Source: Sandaracinus sp. (GTDB lineage: Bacteria > Myxococcota_A > Polyangia > Polyangiales > Houyiibacteriaceae). Taken from it: a stretch of DNA of 57,845 nt. Both the position numbers and the translations under genes were made by a program. Under the pieces are notes generated by a model that searched no databases, had not been told where the DNA came from, and was given only the letters and a program-made list of their open reading frames with translations. The first letter of the stretch is position 1. Every line of letters begins with the position of its first letter. Shown in pieces: positions 28,521 through 37,452 of this stretch. Location: positions 1 to 57,845 of the forward strand of contig PABA01000005.1 of the NCBI GenBank assembly GCA_002699025.1. The letters are read 5' to 3'.

Positions 28521-29101
28521 GCGCCCGGCTGATCCTCGCGAGCACCTCGCCCTACCGGCGGGAGCTGCTGGACCGGCTCGGCGTGCCCTACGAGGCCGTG
28601 CCCCACCACTGCGACGAAGGGCCGGTGATGGCCGCCGGCGGGCCGCCGGAGGCGGGGGCGGGGGCGCTGGCCCGGGCGAAGGCCGAGAGCCTTCGCGAGG
28701 CATGCCCGGGAGCGTGGATCCTCGGCTCGGATCAGGTGGCGGAGGTCGACGGGGCGATCCTCGGCAAGCCCGGGACGCCCGAGAAGGCGCGGGCCCAGCT
28801 CGCGCGCCTGGCGGGGCGGGCGCATCGGCTGGTGACGGCCGTCTGCTTGCTCGGGCCCGAGGGGCAGCGGAGCGAGCACGTGGACGTCCACGGGATGCAC
28901 CTCCGGGCGCTGAGCGAGGCGGAGGTGGCGCGCTACGTCGCGCGCGAGGCGCCCCTCGACTGCTGCGGGAGCTACAAGATCGAGCGGCTCGGCATCGCGC
29001 TCTTCGAGCGCATCGAGGGGCGCGACTTCACGGCGATCACCGGGCTGCCGCTGATGGCCGTGAGCGCGATGCTGCGGGACGCGGGCTTCGACGTCCCCTG
29101 A
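28517..29101 (+). CDS. Maf-family nucleotide pyrophosphatase (YceF-type)
   Basis: 194-residue Maf protein. LILASTSPYRRELLDRLGV carries the family S-x-R-R signature, ILGSDQVAEVDG the catalytic Asp, and DCCGSYKIERLGIALFERIEGRD the C-terminal part. The STSPYRR form and the CCGS(Y/F)K segment resemble E. coli YceF, which hydrolyses 7-methyl-GTP, more than the dTTP/UTP-specific YhdE. It probably cleans modified nucleotides from the pool. Coupled to the aldolase gene by a 4-bp overlap. Confidence 0.9.
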   Translation: MSARLILASTSPYRRELLDRLGVPYEAVPHHCDEGPVMAAGGPPEAGAGALARAKAESLREACPGAWILGSDQVAEVDGAILGKPGTPEKARAQLARLAGRAHRLVTAVCLLGPEGQRSEHVDVHGMHLRALSEAEVARYVAREAPLDCCGSYKIERLGIALFERIEGRDFTAITGLPLMAVSAMLRDAGFDVP

Positions 29102-29200
29102 GCGCGCCCCAGGCCTTGCAGTCGACGCCCGCTACGGATCGCGGATGGCGGATGGCGGATCGCCTCCCGACCGAAGGAAGGGAGAGGGAGAGGGAGCCGC

Positions 29201-30256
29201 TCAGCGGAGGACGGGGTTCTGGCCCATGCGCCAGATGAAGCCGTCGAGGACGTAGTGCGTCGCCTGCGGGAGGGCGAGGAGCGGGACCAGCAGGCTGAGC
29301 GCGAAGGCGCCGAGCTCGCCGCCCTCGCCGAAGAGCCAGGGCCGGTCGTGCCAGACCCAGCGATCCCAGGCGAGCTCCTCGACGAAGGCGAGGGCGATCA
29401 CGCTGAGCACGAAGACGAGCGCCCCGCCGCGGAGCACGCGCGCCAGCGTCGAGGCGGGGCGGCGGGCGGCCCGGTGGCGGCCGTAGCGGTAGGTGAGCAC
29501 GAGGTAGGGCACGCCGTGGATCAGCACGTTGGTCACGGTGAAGGCGAAGTCGCCGTCGAGGGCGACGATGCCGACGTACCAGCAGGCCCAGGTGGTCGCG
29601 ACGACGAGGAGCTTGCCGGGGCTCGGCTTCGGGCCGCGCCCGGCGAGGCGGATGAGCTGGCGGAGCGCCCAGCCGCCGAGGAGCGCGGCGTAGAGGGGGA
29701 AGGTCCAGGCGGCGAGCTCCGCGCTCAGGCCGACGACGAAGTCGCCCTCGAGGAACCAGTGGAAGCTCCGCGGCAGGTGCCCATGCCACCAGACGAGGGG
29801 CCAGACGGTGGCGGCGTAGGTCGCGGCGAGATCGACGCGCCGGTCGAGGGCGCCCGCTCCCTCCCGGCGGGCGTAGAGGGCGACCCAGCCGACCTGCTGG
29901 CGCACGAAGTGGAACACGGCGACGTAGGCGAGGACGGTCCAGAAGAGGGCCCCGCTCATGGCGTGGAGCAGGACGCCGGCGGCGTAGCAGGCGAGGGGCG
30001 CGCCGACGTAGAGGAGCGGCCGGCGGCGGAGCTCGGCGCCGTCGAGGTAGACCCGGTAGATCGTCGACCAGACGTGGGCGACGTCGACCACGAGGATGCA
30101 GCTCAGCCAGATCCAGTCGGGGGCGTCGGCCTCGAGGATGCCGAGCTGGGCGCCGAGGCCGAGGAGCGCGAAGGCGAGCGCCGCGCTCCCGCCGAAGGCG
30201 AGGAGGTCGGTGCGCCGGCCGAAGAGCCAGGGGCCGCCCTTCGCGAAGAGGCTCAA
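29201..30256 (-). CDS. Polytopic membrane protein of unknown function
   Basis: 351-residue protein with about eight to nine TM helices. Histidines recur at helix ends: DVAHVWSTIYRVY, VFHFVRQQVGW, WWHGHLPRSFHWF, HGVPYLVLTYRYGRH and QATHYVLDGFIWR. Such clusters could bind metal or heme, or form a hydroxylase-like site, but no named family is recognised. The start is TTG 30256, overlapping the stop of the flavoprotein gene (TTGA). It is the last gene of the DUF350/aminopropyltransferase operon. Confidence 0.8.
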   Translation of the reverse strand: MSLFAKGGPWLFGRRTDLLAFGGSAALAFALLGLGAQLGILEADAPDWIWLSCILVVDVAHVWSTIYRVYLDGAELRRRPLLYVGAPLACYAAGVLLHAMSGALFWTVLAYVAVFHFVRQQVGWVALYARREGAGALDRRVDLAATYAATVWPLVWWHGHLPRSFHWFLEGDFVVGLSAELAAWTFPLYAALLGGWALRQLIRLAGRGPKPSPGKLLVVATTWACWYVGIVALDGDFAFTVTNVLIHGVPYLVLTYRYGRHRAARRPASTLARVLRGGALVFVLSVIALAFVEELAWDRWVWHDRPWLFGEGGELGAFALSLLVPLLALPQATHYVLDGFIWRMGQNPVLR

Positions 30257-31983
30257 GCCGGCTCCTCGGCGCCCGTCGTCGCTCCGCTCGCTTCGGTGGC
30301 GTCCTCGGTGGCGGGCTCGGCAGCTGGCTCGGTGGCTTCGGCGGCACCGCCCGTGGCTTCTTCGCCAGCTTCGTCGGCGGCTCCCTCACCGATCTGGAAG
30401 ACCGCGCCGCGGCGGATGTCCCAGACCTCGTCGGCGGCGCGCACGCCGTGGAAGAACGCCTCCTCGAAGAGCGCGAGCCCGGAGAGATCCGAGTGCGCGA
30501 GGTGCACGTGACCCCGCGGGCGGCCGTCCTCGAAGCGCGCCCCGTCCCGCAGGAAGCCCACGCGCGGCTGCACCATGGCGTGGCCCCAGCGCCAGACGTC
30601 GACCCGCTCCACGTGCTCGTCGAGCTCCGGATGCGGGCGCCGGAGATCGGCGAGCACCGCGTCGGCGAGGTCCGCATGCTCGGCCTCGAAGAGCCGCCGC
30701 CGCCCGGCCTCGGCGTCCGCGTCCGTGAAGGGCAGATACCAGGTCCAGACGGTCGGGCCGAAGTCGCGCCCGCGCTGGTGCGTCGCCGTCACGTAGCCGA
30801 GCGCCGGGCTGTCGTAGAGCACGTTGTCCCAGGCGGGCGGCGCGCCCCGGCCCGGCGGGCGGCCCCGCAGGTGGAGGTTGGCCACGGCCCAGGCGCCGAC
30901 CTCGTAGCCGTCGAGCTCGAGGCCGAGCTCGGGCGCGAGGCGGGCGGCGACGAAGCGGGGCACGGCGAGGATCGCGTGGTCGGCCACGACGCGCTCGCGG
31001 GTCTCGCCGTCGGCCCGGAGCAGGAGGAGCTGCACGCCCTCGGGCGTCTCGTGCACGTGCACGACGGCCCGGCCGGTCTCGACCCGGTCTCCGATCACGC
31101 CCGCGAGGTGCTCGACGATCGCGCCGTTGCCCTCGGGCCAGGTGAGGACCTCGCTCCCCTCGAGGGCCTGCTCGGGCCGGGCGGCGCGGGCGGCCCAGTA
31201 GAAGACGAAGGCCCAGGCGCTCGTCTCCTCGAGCTCGAGCCCGTAGTCGTCGCGGCAGGCGTAGCGGGCGAGCCAGCGGAGCCGGGGCGAGGTGAAGCCG
31301 CCCTCGTCGAGCCACTGGGCGGCGCTGAGCCGATCGAGGGCGAGGTGCGCCGGATCCCGGGCGGAGCGGGCCGAGGGGATCTGGAAGGCTTCGACCTGCG
31401 CCGCCACGCGGGCCTCGAAGCGGGCGAGCTGCGCGAGGTCCTCCTCGCTCGCGCCGGCCCAGGGGTAGAGGCCCGGGTACCAGAAGCCGCGGTAGAAGAC
31501 GCGGCTCTCGGGCTCGCGGACGAGGAGCCGCTCGGCGGGCTCGCTCCGGTGGAAGGCGCCCATCTCGACCAGCAGGCCGCGGAGGTCGACGTTCGAGGTC
31601 GGCGGCACCGGTAGGTAGTGGGCGCCCCAGGGGTAGCGGGTCAGGGCGCTCTCACCGCTTCGGCTGGTGCCGCCGAGGGCCGGCTCGAGCTCGAAGAGGC
31701 GGAAGTCTCGCTCGCCGCGGCGGAGCAGGCGCCAGCCCGCGCTCAGGCCCGCCGGGCCGCCGCCGACGATGGCGACGGGGACGCGGCGCGTGGGGGCGTC
31801 GCGCCAGGCCTCGCGCGGGGGCGGCTCGCGGAGCCGATGGCCGAGCCGATGGTCCGGGCCGAGGAGGGCCCCCTCGGGGGGCTGCGGGGGCGGCGCGCCC
31901 TCGCAGGCGAGGAGCTTCGCGGCGAAGGGCGCGCCGAGGAGCAGGCGCAGCATCTCGCGCCGGCGCGACCTCAGTTCGCCCAC
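30253..31983 (-). CDS. FAD-dependent amine oxidase family protein, probable Tat lipoprotein
   Basis: From GTG 31983 (576 residues) the N-terminus reads VGELRSRRREMLRLLLG then AAKLLAC, a twin-arginine motif followed by a lipobox, so the enzyme is probably folded in the cytoplasm and exported as a lipoprotein. A start at ATG 31953 would lose the arginines. The Rossmann motif is VAIVGGGPAGLSAGWRLL, then GGTSRSGES (amine-oxidase GG loop); RDDYGLELEETSAWAF and DLSGLALFEEAFFHGVRAA form the C-terminal FAD region. The last 45 residues are an Ala/Glu/Thr-rich tail. It overlaps the spermidine-synthase-like gene upstream. The natural substrate is unknown; polyamines are plausible from context. Confidence 0.85.
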   Translation of the reverse strand: MGELRSRRREMLRLLLGAPFAAKLLACEGAPPPQPPEGALLGPDHRLGHRLREPPPREAWRDAPTRRVPVAIVGGGPAGLSAGWRLLRRGERDFRLFELEPALGGTSRSGESALTRYPWGAHYLPVPPTSNVDLRGLLVEMGAFHRSEPAERLLVREPESRVFYRGFWYPGLYPWAGASEEDLAQLARFEARVAAQVEAFQIPSARSARDPAHLALDRLSAAQWLDEGGFTSPRLRWLARYACRDDYGLELEETSAWAFVFYWAARAARPEQALEGSEVLTWPEGNGAIVEHLAGVIGDRVETGRAVVHVHETPEGVQLLLLRADGETRERVVADHAILAVPRFVAARLAPELGLELDGYEVGAWAVANLHLRGRPPGRGAPPAWDNVLYDSPALGYVTATHQRGRDFGPTVWTWYLPFTDADAEAGRRRLFEAEHADLADAVLADLRRPHPELDEHVERVDVWRWGHAMVQPRVGFLRDGARFEDGRPRGHVHLAHSDLSGLALFEEAFFHGVRAADEVWDIRRGAVFQIGEGAADEAGEEATGGAAEATEPAAEPATEDATEASGATTGAEEPA

Positions 31984-33707
31984 TGCCGCTCCTCGGCGTC
32001 GTAGTAGCGGACGAGCGCCTGGTCGTTCAGGTGGTTGGTCTCCACCTCGAGCGGGCCCATGTCCGGCGGGAAGACGAAGAGGGTCGGGAGCAGGGCGTCG
32101 CTGAGGTAGCGGAGCTCGGCGGCCGGGAGCGGCGGCGGGAGCGCGCTCGGCGCGTCGAAGGGGCGCGGGGAGGCGAGCACGTAGCCCCACTCGCCGAAGC
32201 TCGGCACGGTCGCGTGGTAGGGGCGCACGGCGTAGCCGGCCTCGCGGACGGTCTCCGTGATGCACCAGTAGGAGCGGCGGGCGAAGAGGGGCGAGGTGCT
32301 CTGGATGGCGACCGTCGCGTCGTCGGCGAGGGCCGTGCGGAGCAGGCGGTAGAAGCGCCGCGTGTAGAGCTTCCCGAGGGAGAAGTTGTTCGGGTCCGGG
32401 AAGTCGACGATGGCGACGTCGTAGGGGAGGGCGTCGCCGCTCGCGGGGGCGGCGCGCTGGCGCTCGTCGAGCCAGACCATGGCGTCGTCGTGGACGAGCT
32501 CGACGCGCGGGTCCTCGAGGCTGTGGGCGTTCAGGTCGGCGAAGAGGCGCCGGGCGACGCGGGTCACGGCCGGGTCGAGGTCGACGAGCGTGACGTGCTC
32601 GACCTCGGGCCAGCGGAAGAGCTCGCGGAGGGCGAGGCCGTCGCCTCCGCCGAGGACCAGCACGCGGGCGCGGCGCGGCGCGGCGGCCATGGCCGGGTGC
32701 ACCAGGGCTTCGTGGTAGCGGTGCTCGTCGACGCTCGAGAACTGGAGGTTCCCGTCGAGGAAGAGGCTGGTCACGGGGCCGCCGCGGGTGACGACGAGGC
32801 GCTGGTAGGCGCTCTGCTCGGCGAAGACGATGGGCTCGTCGTAGAGGCTCTGTTCGGTCCAGCTCGTCAGGCGGTCGGCCTGGGCGAAGGTGCCGCCGAG
32901 GAGCACGAGGAGGAGGGCGGCGAGGACGCGCACGCGGAGGACGTCGCCGCGCGTGAGGAGCGGGGCGAGGGCGGTCGTGCCGAGGAGGGCGACGAGCGCG
33001 TTGAGCATGCCGAAGAGCAGCGAGGTGCGGGTGATGCCGAGGGTCGGCACGAAGACGATGGCGAAGAGGACCGAGCCGAGGAGCGCGCCGATGTAGTCGA
33101 CGGTGAGGACGCGGGCGACGAGCTCCTCGAAGGCGAGCTCCTCCTTGAGGATGCGCATCAGGAGGGGGATCTCGAGGCCGACGAGCGTGCCGATGACGAC
33201 GATCGTCCCGTAGAGGAGGACGGCGAAGGCCTCGGCCTGGGCGAAGCCGACGAAGAGGAGGGGCGCCGAGAGGCCGCCGACCAGGGCGGCGGCGAGCTCG
33301 ACCTCGAGGAAGCGGCGGGCGACGCCGCGCTTCACGAAGCGGGAGAGGAAGCTCCCGATGCCCATGGCGAAGAGGTAGGTGCCGATGGTCGTCGAGAACT
33401 GGGTGACCGAGTCGCCGAGCACGTAGCTGGCGACGGTGCCGGCGAGGAGCTCGTAGACGAGGCCGCTCGTGGCGATGATGAGGACGGTCAGGAAGAGGAG
33501 CGTGCGCGAGGCGCGGGTGAGCCGGGGCGCGTCCGGGCCTTCGGGGGAGCCGGAGCCCGGGCCCTCGGAGCTCGACGGAGCGGCGCGTGGCGCCTCCCTC
33601 TCTCGCGAGGCCGCGTCGGCGCCGGGGGATGGGGAGCCCTGCACGGGTTCGTCCGCCGCGTCGTGCGCGGTTTCGTCCGCCGTGTCGTCCGCCGTGTCGC
33701 CCGCCAC
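31971..33707 (-). CDS. Membrane-bound spermidine synthase-like protein
   Basis: 578-residue protein: an acidic, Asp/Ala-rich N-terminus (about 1-60), seven TM helices (about 65-290, LVYELLAGTVASYVLG first) and a C-terminal polyamine aminopropyltransferase fold. SAM/decarboxy-SAM motifs are DEHRYHEALVHPA, VLVLGGGDGLALREL, VTLVDLDPAV and DDAMVWL. The catalytic loop reads DFPDPNNFSLGKLYT, the form seen in the large membrane-linked class. The GTG at 33707 is the only usual start after an in-frame stop upstream. In the same leftward group lie DUF350 and an exported flavoprotein. Confidence 0.87.
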   Translation of the reverse strand: MAGDTADDTADETAHDAADEPVQGSPSPGADAASREREAPRAAPSSSEGPGSGSPEGPDAPRLTRASRTLLFLTVLIIATSGLVYELLAGTVASYVLGDSVTQFSTTIGTYLFAMGIGSFLSRFVKRGVARRFLEVELAAALVGGLSAPLLFVGFAQAEAFAVLLYGTIVVIGTLVGLEIPLLMRILKEELAFEELVARVLTVDYIGALLGSVLFAIVFVPTLGITRTSLLFGMLNALVALLGTTALAPLLTRGDVLRVRVLAALLLVLLGGTFAQADRLTSWTEQSLYDEPIVFAEQSAYQRLVVTRGGPVTSLFLDGNLQFSSVDEHRYHEALVHPAMAAAPRRARVLVLGGGDGLALRELFRWPEVEHVTLVDLDPAVTRVARRLFADLNAHSLEDPRVELVHDDAMVWLDERQRAAPASGDALPYDVAIVDFPDPNNFSLGKLYTRRFYRLLRTALADDATVAIQSTSPLFARRSYWCITETVREAGYAVRPYHATVPSFGEWGYVLASPRPFDAPSALPPPLPAAELRYLSDALLPTLFVFPPDMGPLEVETNHLNDQALVRYYDAEERQWAN

Positions 33708-33750
33708 GTCGTCCGCCGCGTCGTCCTCGAGGTCGTCCGGCGTGGCGCCC

Positions 33751-33975
33751 TCAGCCGAGCATCGCCGCGGCGACGATCAGCGCGATCCCCAGGATCACGG
33801 AGCCCATGACCACCGCGAGCGCGGTGTTCTGGTCTTCCTCGATCTCCTTGCGCACCGAGAAGGGAGAGATCTTCGCCATGAGCCAGAAGGCCAGCGCGAA
33901 GAAGACGATCCCGATGACGCTGAAGAGGATCGACTGCAGGACGGCGTTGCCGACGGTGTTCCAGTCGATGTTCAC
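33751..33975 (-). CDS. DUF350 family membrane protein
   Basis: 74-residue protein with two TM helices (about 10-33 and 50-72) joined by a basic/acidic loop (SPFSVRKEIEEDQ). The pattern AFWLMAKISPF...EEDQNTALAVVMGSVILGIALI is typical of DUF350 (related to E. coli YjfL). Function unknown; DUF350 genes are often next to membrane spermidine synthase-like genes, as here. The GTG start overlaps the upstream stop (GTGA). Confidence 0.88.
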   Translation of the reverse strand: MNIDWNTVGNAVLQSILFSVIGIVFFALAFWLMAKISPFSVRKEIEEDQNTALAVVMGSVILGIALIVAAAMLG

Positions 33976-34553
33976 GCCGCCGTTCTACCGGATCGGCGGC
34001 GCAGCGTCATCCACAGCGGTGGGAGGAGTAGGAGAGCGGTGGCGGCGCCGAAGAGGCGGACGTTGCGTCCCCCGACCGAGACGCGGGCGCGGACCGGGGC
34101 GTCGGCCACCGAGAGGCGGACGGAATAGCGGCCCGGCGCGACGCCATCGAAGCGGACGTGGCCGTGTGGGTGGAGCTCGGCCTCCCGCTCGCGGACGGCC
34201 TGCGAGGCCTCGGCGACGAGGGCCACGTGGGCGTAGGTCGGGGGCGCGTCCGGCCCCTGCTCGGCGGCGAGGGCGACGTCGACGAGGCGCGCGCCCTCGA
34301 CCTCGAAGGGCGCCGAGTAGCGGATCGCGCGGGAGAGCGCGCGGGCCTCGAAGCCGTCCGCGGGCGTCGCCTCGAGGCGGGCGACCTCGCGGGGCGCCGG
34401 GCGGAGGAAGGTGAAGAGGGCCAGGGCGAGGAGGAGCGCCCCGGCTAGGGCCCAGGCCCGGCGCAGGCTCGGTCCGGGCTCGCGGGCGCTCGGGGGGCGG
34501 GGCTCGCTCGCCGCTGGCTCCGGGCCGCTCTCACCGTCGCTCGCCATGGCCAT
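33972..34553 (-). CDS. Two-TM envelope protein of unknown function
   Basis: 193-residue protein with a Pro/Glu/Ser-rich cytoplasmic start, a TM helix at about 32-48 (AWALAGALLLALALFTFL), an extracytoplasmic domain of about 115 residues with beta pattern (RFDGVAPGRYSVRLSVAD) and a second TM helix near the end (LFGAATALLLLPPLWMTL). Start ATG 34553 or 34547. The VAPGRYSVRL stretch recalls carboxypeptidase-regulatory or PEGA-like beta folds, not conclusively. Coupled to DUF350 by a 4-bp overlap, so it is part of that operon. Confidence 0.75.
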   Translation of the reverse strand: MAMASDGESGPEPAASEPRPPSAREPGPSLRRAWALAGALLLALALFTFLRPAPREVARLEATPADGFEARALSRAIRYSAPFEVEGARLVDVALAAEQGPDAPPTYAHVALVAEASQAVREREAELHPHGHVRFDGVAPGRYSVRLSVADAPVRARVSVGGRNVRLFGAATALLLLPPLWMTLRRRSGRTAA

Positions 34554-34584
34554 CCTGCGTGCCTCCGGTGGGCGGGGCAGGGCG

Positions 34585-35526
34585 TCAGAGGCGCTCGTCG
34601 ATGATCGCGCTCCGCCGGAGCTCTTGGAGGAAGAGGGCCTCCTGCCGCTCCATCGCCCGCCCGAGCATCTCCTGGTAGAGCTGGTCGCGGAGCTCGTCGA
34701 ACTCGGGGATCCCGGAGCCGCCGCGCTCCCGCTCGTGGAGCAGGAAGATGTGGAAGCCGCTCGAGCCGCGGACGGGCTGGCTGATCTCGCCCGAGTCCAT
34801 GGTGAGCAGCGTGCTCTCGAGATCCTCCGGGAGGTCGCCCTGGCGGAGCCAGCCGAGCTCGCCGCCCCCGTAGGTGGCGATGGCGTCGGCGAAGGACTCG
34901 ACCGTGAGATCGGACCGGATCGCGCGCGCCTCGGCGCGGACCTCGGCGACCTCGGTGGCGCCGGCGGTCTCGGCGACGGGGAGGAAGATGTGCGAGGTGC
35001 GGAAGCGGAGGCTCCGGTTGGCCTGCCGCACGCGGCGCTCGTAGGTGCGGCGGACGTCGGCCTCGGTGATGTTCACCCGGCCGCGCACCCGCTGGTTGAG
35101 CACCTTGAAGCGGAGGAGCTGGCGGCGGAGGTCCGAGCGGTACTGGGCCTCCGTGTAGCCCTGGGCGCGCACGGCTTCCCAGAACTCCTGCTCGGTCAGG
35201 CCGTTCTGGCGGATGACGTTGCGCACGGCGCGCTCGACGTCCCGGCTGGTGACCCGGACCTGCATGCGGCGGGCGGCCTGCTCGATCAGCTCCTCGTCGA
35301 CGAGGCGGCTGAGGAGCTCCTCGTAGAGCTGGCGGAGGGCCGGGAGGCGCTGCGCCTCGGGGGCCTGCATGAGCCGGTCGAGGAAGGGCACGGCGCGCCG
35401 GCGGAGATCGGAGAGGAAGATCGCCTCGTCGTTCACGGTGGCGACGACGCGCTCGATCACGTCGGCCCGGCCGCCGGCCGGGAGGAGGAGGGCGCCGAGG
35501 AGCGCGAGGGGGACGAGGCGCCTCAC
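34585..35526 (-). CDS. SurA-like periplasmic peptidyl-prolyl isomerase
   Basis: 313-residue protein with a Sec signal peptide (to about residue 21, LLPAGGRADV), an N-terminal SurA-type chaperone domain (IERVVATVNDEAIFLSDLRRRA) and one parvulin domain (RTSHIFLPVA ... GELGWLRQGDLPEDLE ... GEISQPVRGSSGFHIFLLHER). It probably assists folding of outer-membrane proteins. E. coli SurA has two parvulin domains; only one is present here. Its GTG overlaps the stop of a second PPIase gene, forming a pair. Confidence 0.9.
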   Translation of the reverse strand: MRRLVPLALLGALLLPAGGRADVIERVVATVNDEAIFLSDLRRRAVPFLDRLMQAPEAQRLPALRQLYEELLSRLVDEELIEQAARRMQVRVTSRDVERAVRNVIRQNGLTEQEFWEAVRAQGYTEAQYRSDLRRQLLRFKVLNQRVRGRVNITEADVRRTYERRVRQANRSLRFRTSHIFLPVAETAGATEVAEVRAEARAIRSDLTVESFADAIATYGGGELGWLRQGDLPEDLESTLLTMDSGEISQPVRGSSGFHIFLLHERERGGSGIPEFDELRDQLYQEMLGRAMERQEALFLQELRRSAIIDERL

Positions 35527-36665
35527 TGGTCGCTCTCCATGTTCGCGGGGGCCATCGTCGCGGGGGCCATCGTCGAAGGCGCCATGCTGGCGGCCATCGC
35601 GCTCGGGGCCATGCCGGTCGCGCCCATGGTCGTCTCGGGCACCTCGAGGGCGTCGGCGGGCGCGCCCTCCGGGACGGCGGCCACGTTCTCGGGCCCGAGG
35701 TCGATGCGCACCGAGTCGAGCGCGCCGAGGTTCTCCTCGACCTCGGCCTCCTCCCGGAGACCGGCCACGAACTCCTCCACGGCGTCCTCGCGCTTCTGAC
35801 GCCAGAGCCGGTTCTGGATCGGCCGCCGCGCCTCCTCGAGCGTGCGCCGGAGCGCCGCCCGCCGACCCGTGAGCTTCACGATGTGGAAGCCCGCGTCGGT
35901 CTGCACCAGCTCCGGGTAGACGCCCCCGATGCGCTCGATCGAGAAGGCCGCCTCGGCGAGCGGCGCCGGCACGGGCGCCTCGTCCGTGTCCCCGCCCCGG
36001 CTCCCGTCGCGGCCGAAGAAGCGGAGGTCCCCGTTGCGCGAGCCCCGCCGGGTCTCCTCGTCCTCGCTGTGCCGCTGCGCGAGCCGCGAGAAGATCGCCA
36101 TGTCGCGCTCGTTCGCCCGCACCTCTGCCAGCACCCGCTCCGCCGTCGCCCGGTCCGCGATGAGGATGTGGCTCGCCCGCACCTGCGCCGGCTTGTTGAA
36201 CTCGTCCTCGTGCTCCTCGTAGTAGGCGCGGATCTCCTCGTCGGTGACGTCCGAGAGGCGGATCCGGTCCTCGAAGAGGTCCTTCATCATCTGCTGGATC
36301 ATCGTCTGCTTCCGGGTCCGCTCGACCTCGGGCAGCTCGTCCAGGCCCCGGCGCCGCGCCTCGGCGGCGAGGAGCTCGAAGCGGATGAGGTTGTTCAGGA
36401 ACTCGCGCCGCCGCTCCGGCGAGTTGTAGCGGGCGCGCAGGTAGGGGCTCTGGTCCGCGAGGCGCTCGGCGAACTCGCCGACGGTGATCTCCGCGTCGCC
36501 CACCTTCACGAGCAGCTCGGAGGCCTGCTCGGCCGTGAGCCCGTGGCGCGGGCCCTGCTCCTCGCCGCTGCCTTCGCCCTCGCCGCTGCTCTCGCCATCG
36601 TCGTCGCCCCCGCAGGCGAAGAGGCCGAGGGCGAGCGCGAGGAGGAGGGGAAGAAGACGAGGCAT
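35523..36665 (-). CDS. Parvulin-type PPIase lipoprotein with Met/Ala/Pro tail
   Basis: 380-residue lipoprotein (signal ending LGLFAC) with an acidic Gly/Ser/Glu linker after the cysteine, a SurA_N-like helical region (VGDAEITVGEFAERLADQ) and a PpiC/rotamase domain (VRASHILIADRATAERVL ... SRNGDLRFFGRDGS ... GGVYPELVQTDAGFHIVKLTGRR). From about residue 345 the tail repeats Met-Ala-Pro units (MAPSTMAPATMAPANM) of unknown role. PrsA-like in domain order. Coupled to the downstream SurA-like gene (GTGA). Confidence 0.9.
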   Translation of the reverse strand: MPRLLPLLLALALGLFACGGDDDGESSGEGEGSGEEQGPRHGLTAEQASELLVKVGDAEITVGEFAERLADQSPYLRARYNSPERRREFLNNLIRFELLAAEARRRGLDELPEVERTRKQTMIQQMMKDLFEDRIRLSDVTDEEIRAYYEEHEDEFNKPAQVRASHILIADRATAERVLAEVRANERDMAIFSRLAQRHSEDEETRRGSRNGDLRFFGRDGSRGGDTDEAPVPAPLAEAAFSIERIGGVYPELVQTDAGFHIVKLTGRRAALRRTLEEARRPIQNRLWRQKREDAVEEFVAGLREEAEVEENLGALDSVRIDLGPENVAAVPEGAPADALEVPETTMGATGMAPSAMAASMAPSTMAPATMAPANMESDQ

Positions 36666-36747
36666 GGGCGGAGTGGGGTGGCCGGCCGACGGGAGGCCGG
36701 GCACGAGGAGGCAGCTAGCACGTCCCGAAAACGCCATCAACGGTCGG

Positions 36748-36799
36748 ATCATTCGCCCGGGCCATTCGCCCGGGTCATTCGCCCGGATCATTCGGCCGA
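36748..36799. repeat. 13-bp tandem repeat, 4 copies
   Basis: Units of (a/g)(t/c)cattcgcccgg start at 36748, 36761, 36774 and 36787. The last copy overlaps the 3' end of the ATC hydrolase-like gene and supplies its stop codon. Confidence 0.88.
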
Positions 36800-37447
36800 A
36801 GGCCCGGGGGCCCGGAAGCGGAAGTCGCAGATCGGGCCTCCGGCGGCCAGCGTGCTCGGGCGCTCGAGGCGGATCGGCGTGTAGGCGGGGCGGAAGAAGG
36901 CGGCGTCGACCTCGCAGAAGAGGGGGGCGAGGGGGCGCGCGTCGGCGGCGTCCAGGAGCTCGACGAAGCGGCACCGGTGCACGGTGAAGAGGACGCCGGG
37001 CGGGTCCCCCTCGAGGCGCTCGAGCGTGCCTTCGGCGTTGAAGAAGCGGCCCGCGAAGGGGCGGAGGGCGGCGACGTCGCGCACCTCGGCCGGATCGAGG
37101 CGGGCCAGGAGCGGGGCCAGGAAGCGCACGCCGGCCGCGAGGACCAGCTCGCGGGTGAGGGCGAGGGCTTCGGCGTCGCCGAGGCGGGGGCGGAGGGCGC
37201 GCCAGACGAGGACCGGGCCGGCGGCCTGGCGGCGGGTGAGGCGATCGCGGGCGTCGACCGGGCGCCCGGGGAAGGGCTCCCCACGGAGGGAGGCGGCGGC
37301 GACGGCGCCCAGCACGCGCGCGGCGCCGAGGGCGCCGAGGCGACGGCGGAGGAGCTGGAGCGCCAGGAGGGCGCCGGCGCGCTCGGAGGCGCGCATGGCG
37401 GCCCGGAGGGGCGCGTCGTCGACGAGCGGGAGGCTCGGCCCGCTCAC
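36788..37447 (-). CDS. L-2-amino-thiazoline-4-carboxylic acid hydrolase family protein
   Basis: 219-residue protein whose C-terminal half matches the ATC hydrolase family: FTVHRCRFVELLDAADA, PLFCEVDAAFF, then the end LAAGGPICDFRF with conserved Cys residues. Family members include an enzyme of the D,L-ATC to cysteine pathway, but most are uncharacterised. The start is GTG 37447, 5 bp after the response regulator stop, so the two genes are probably co-transcribed. Confidence 0.75.
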   Translation of the reverse strand: MSGPSLPLVDDAPLRAAMRASERAGALLALQLLRRRLGALGAARVLGAVAAASLRGEPFPGRPVDARDRLTRRQAAGPVLVWRALRPRLGDAEALALTRELVLAAGVRFLAPLLARLDPAEVRDVAALRPFAGRFFNAEGTLERLEGDPPGVLFTVHRCRFVELLDAADARPLAPLFCEVDAAFFRPAYTPIRLERPSTLAAGGPICDFRFRAPGPSAE

Positions 37448-37452
37448 GGGAC

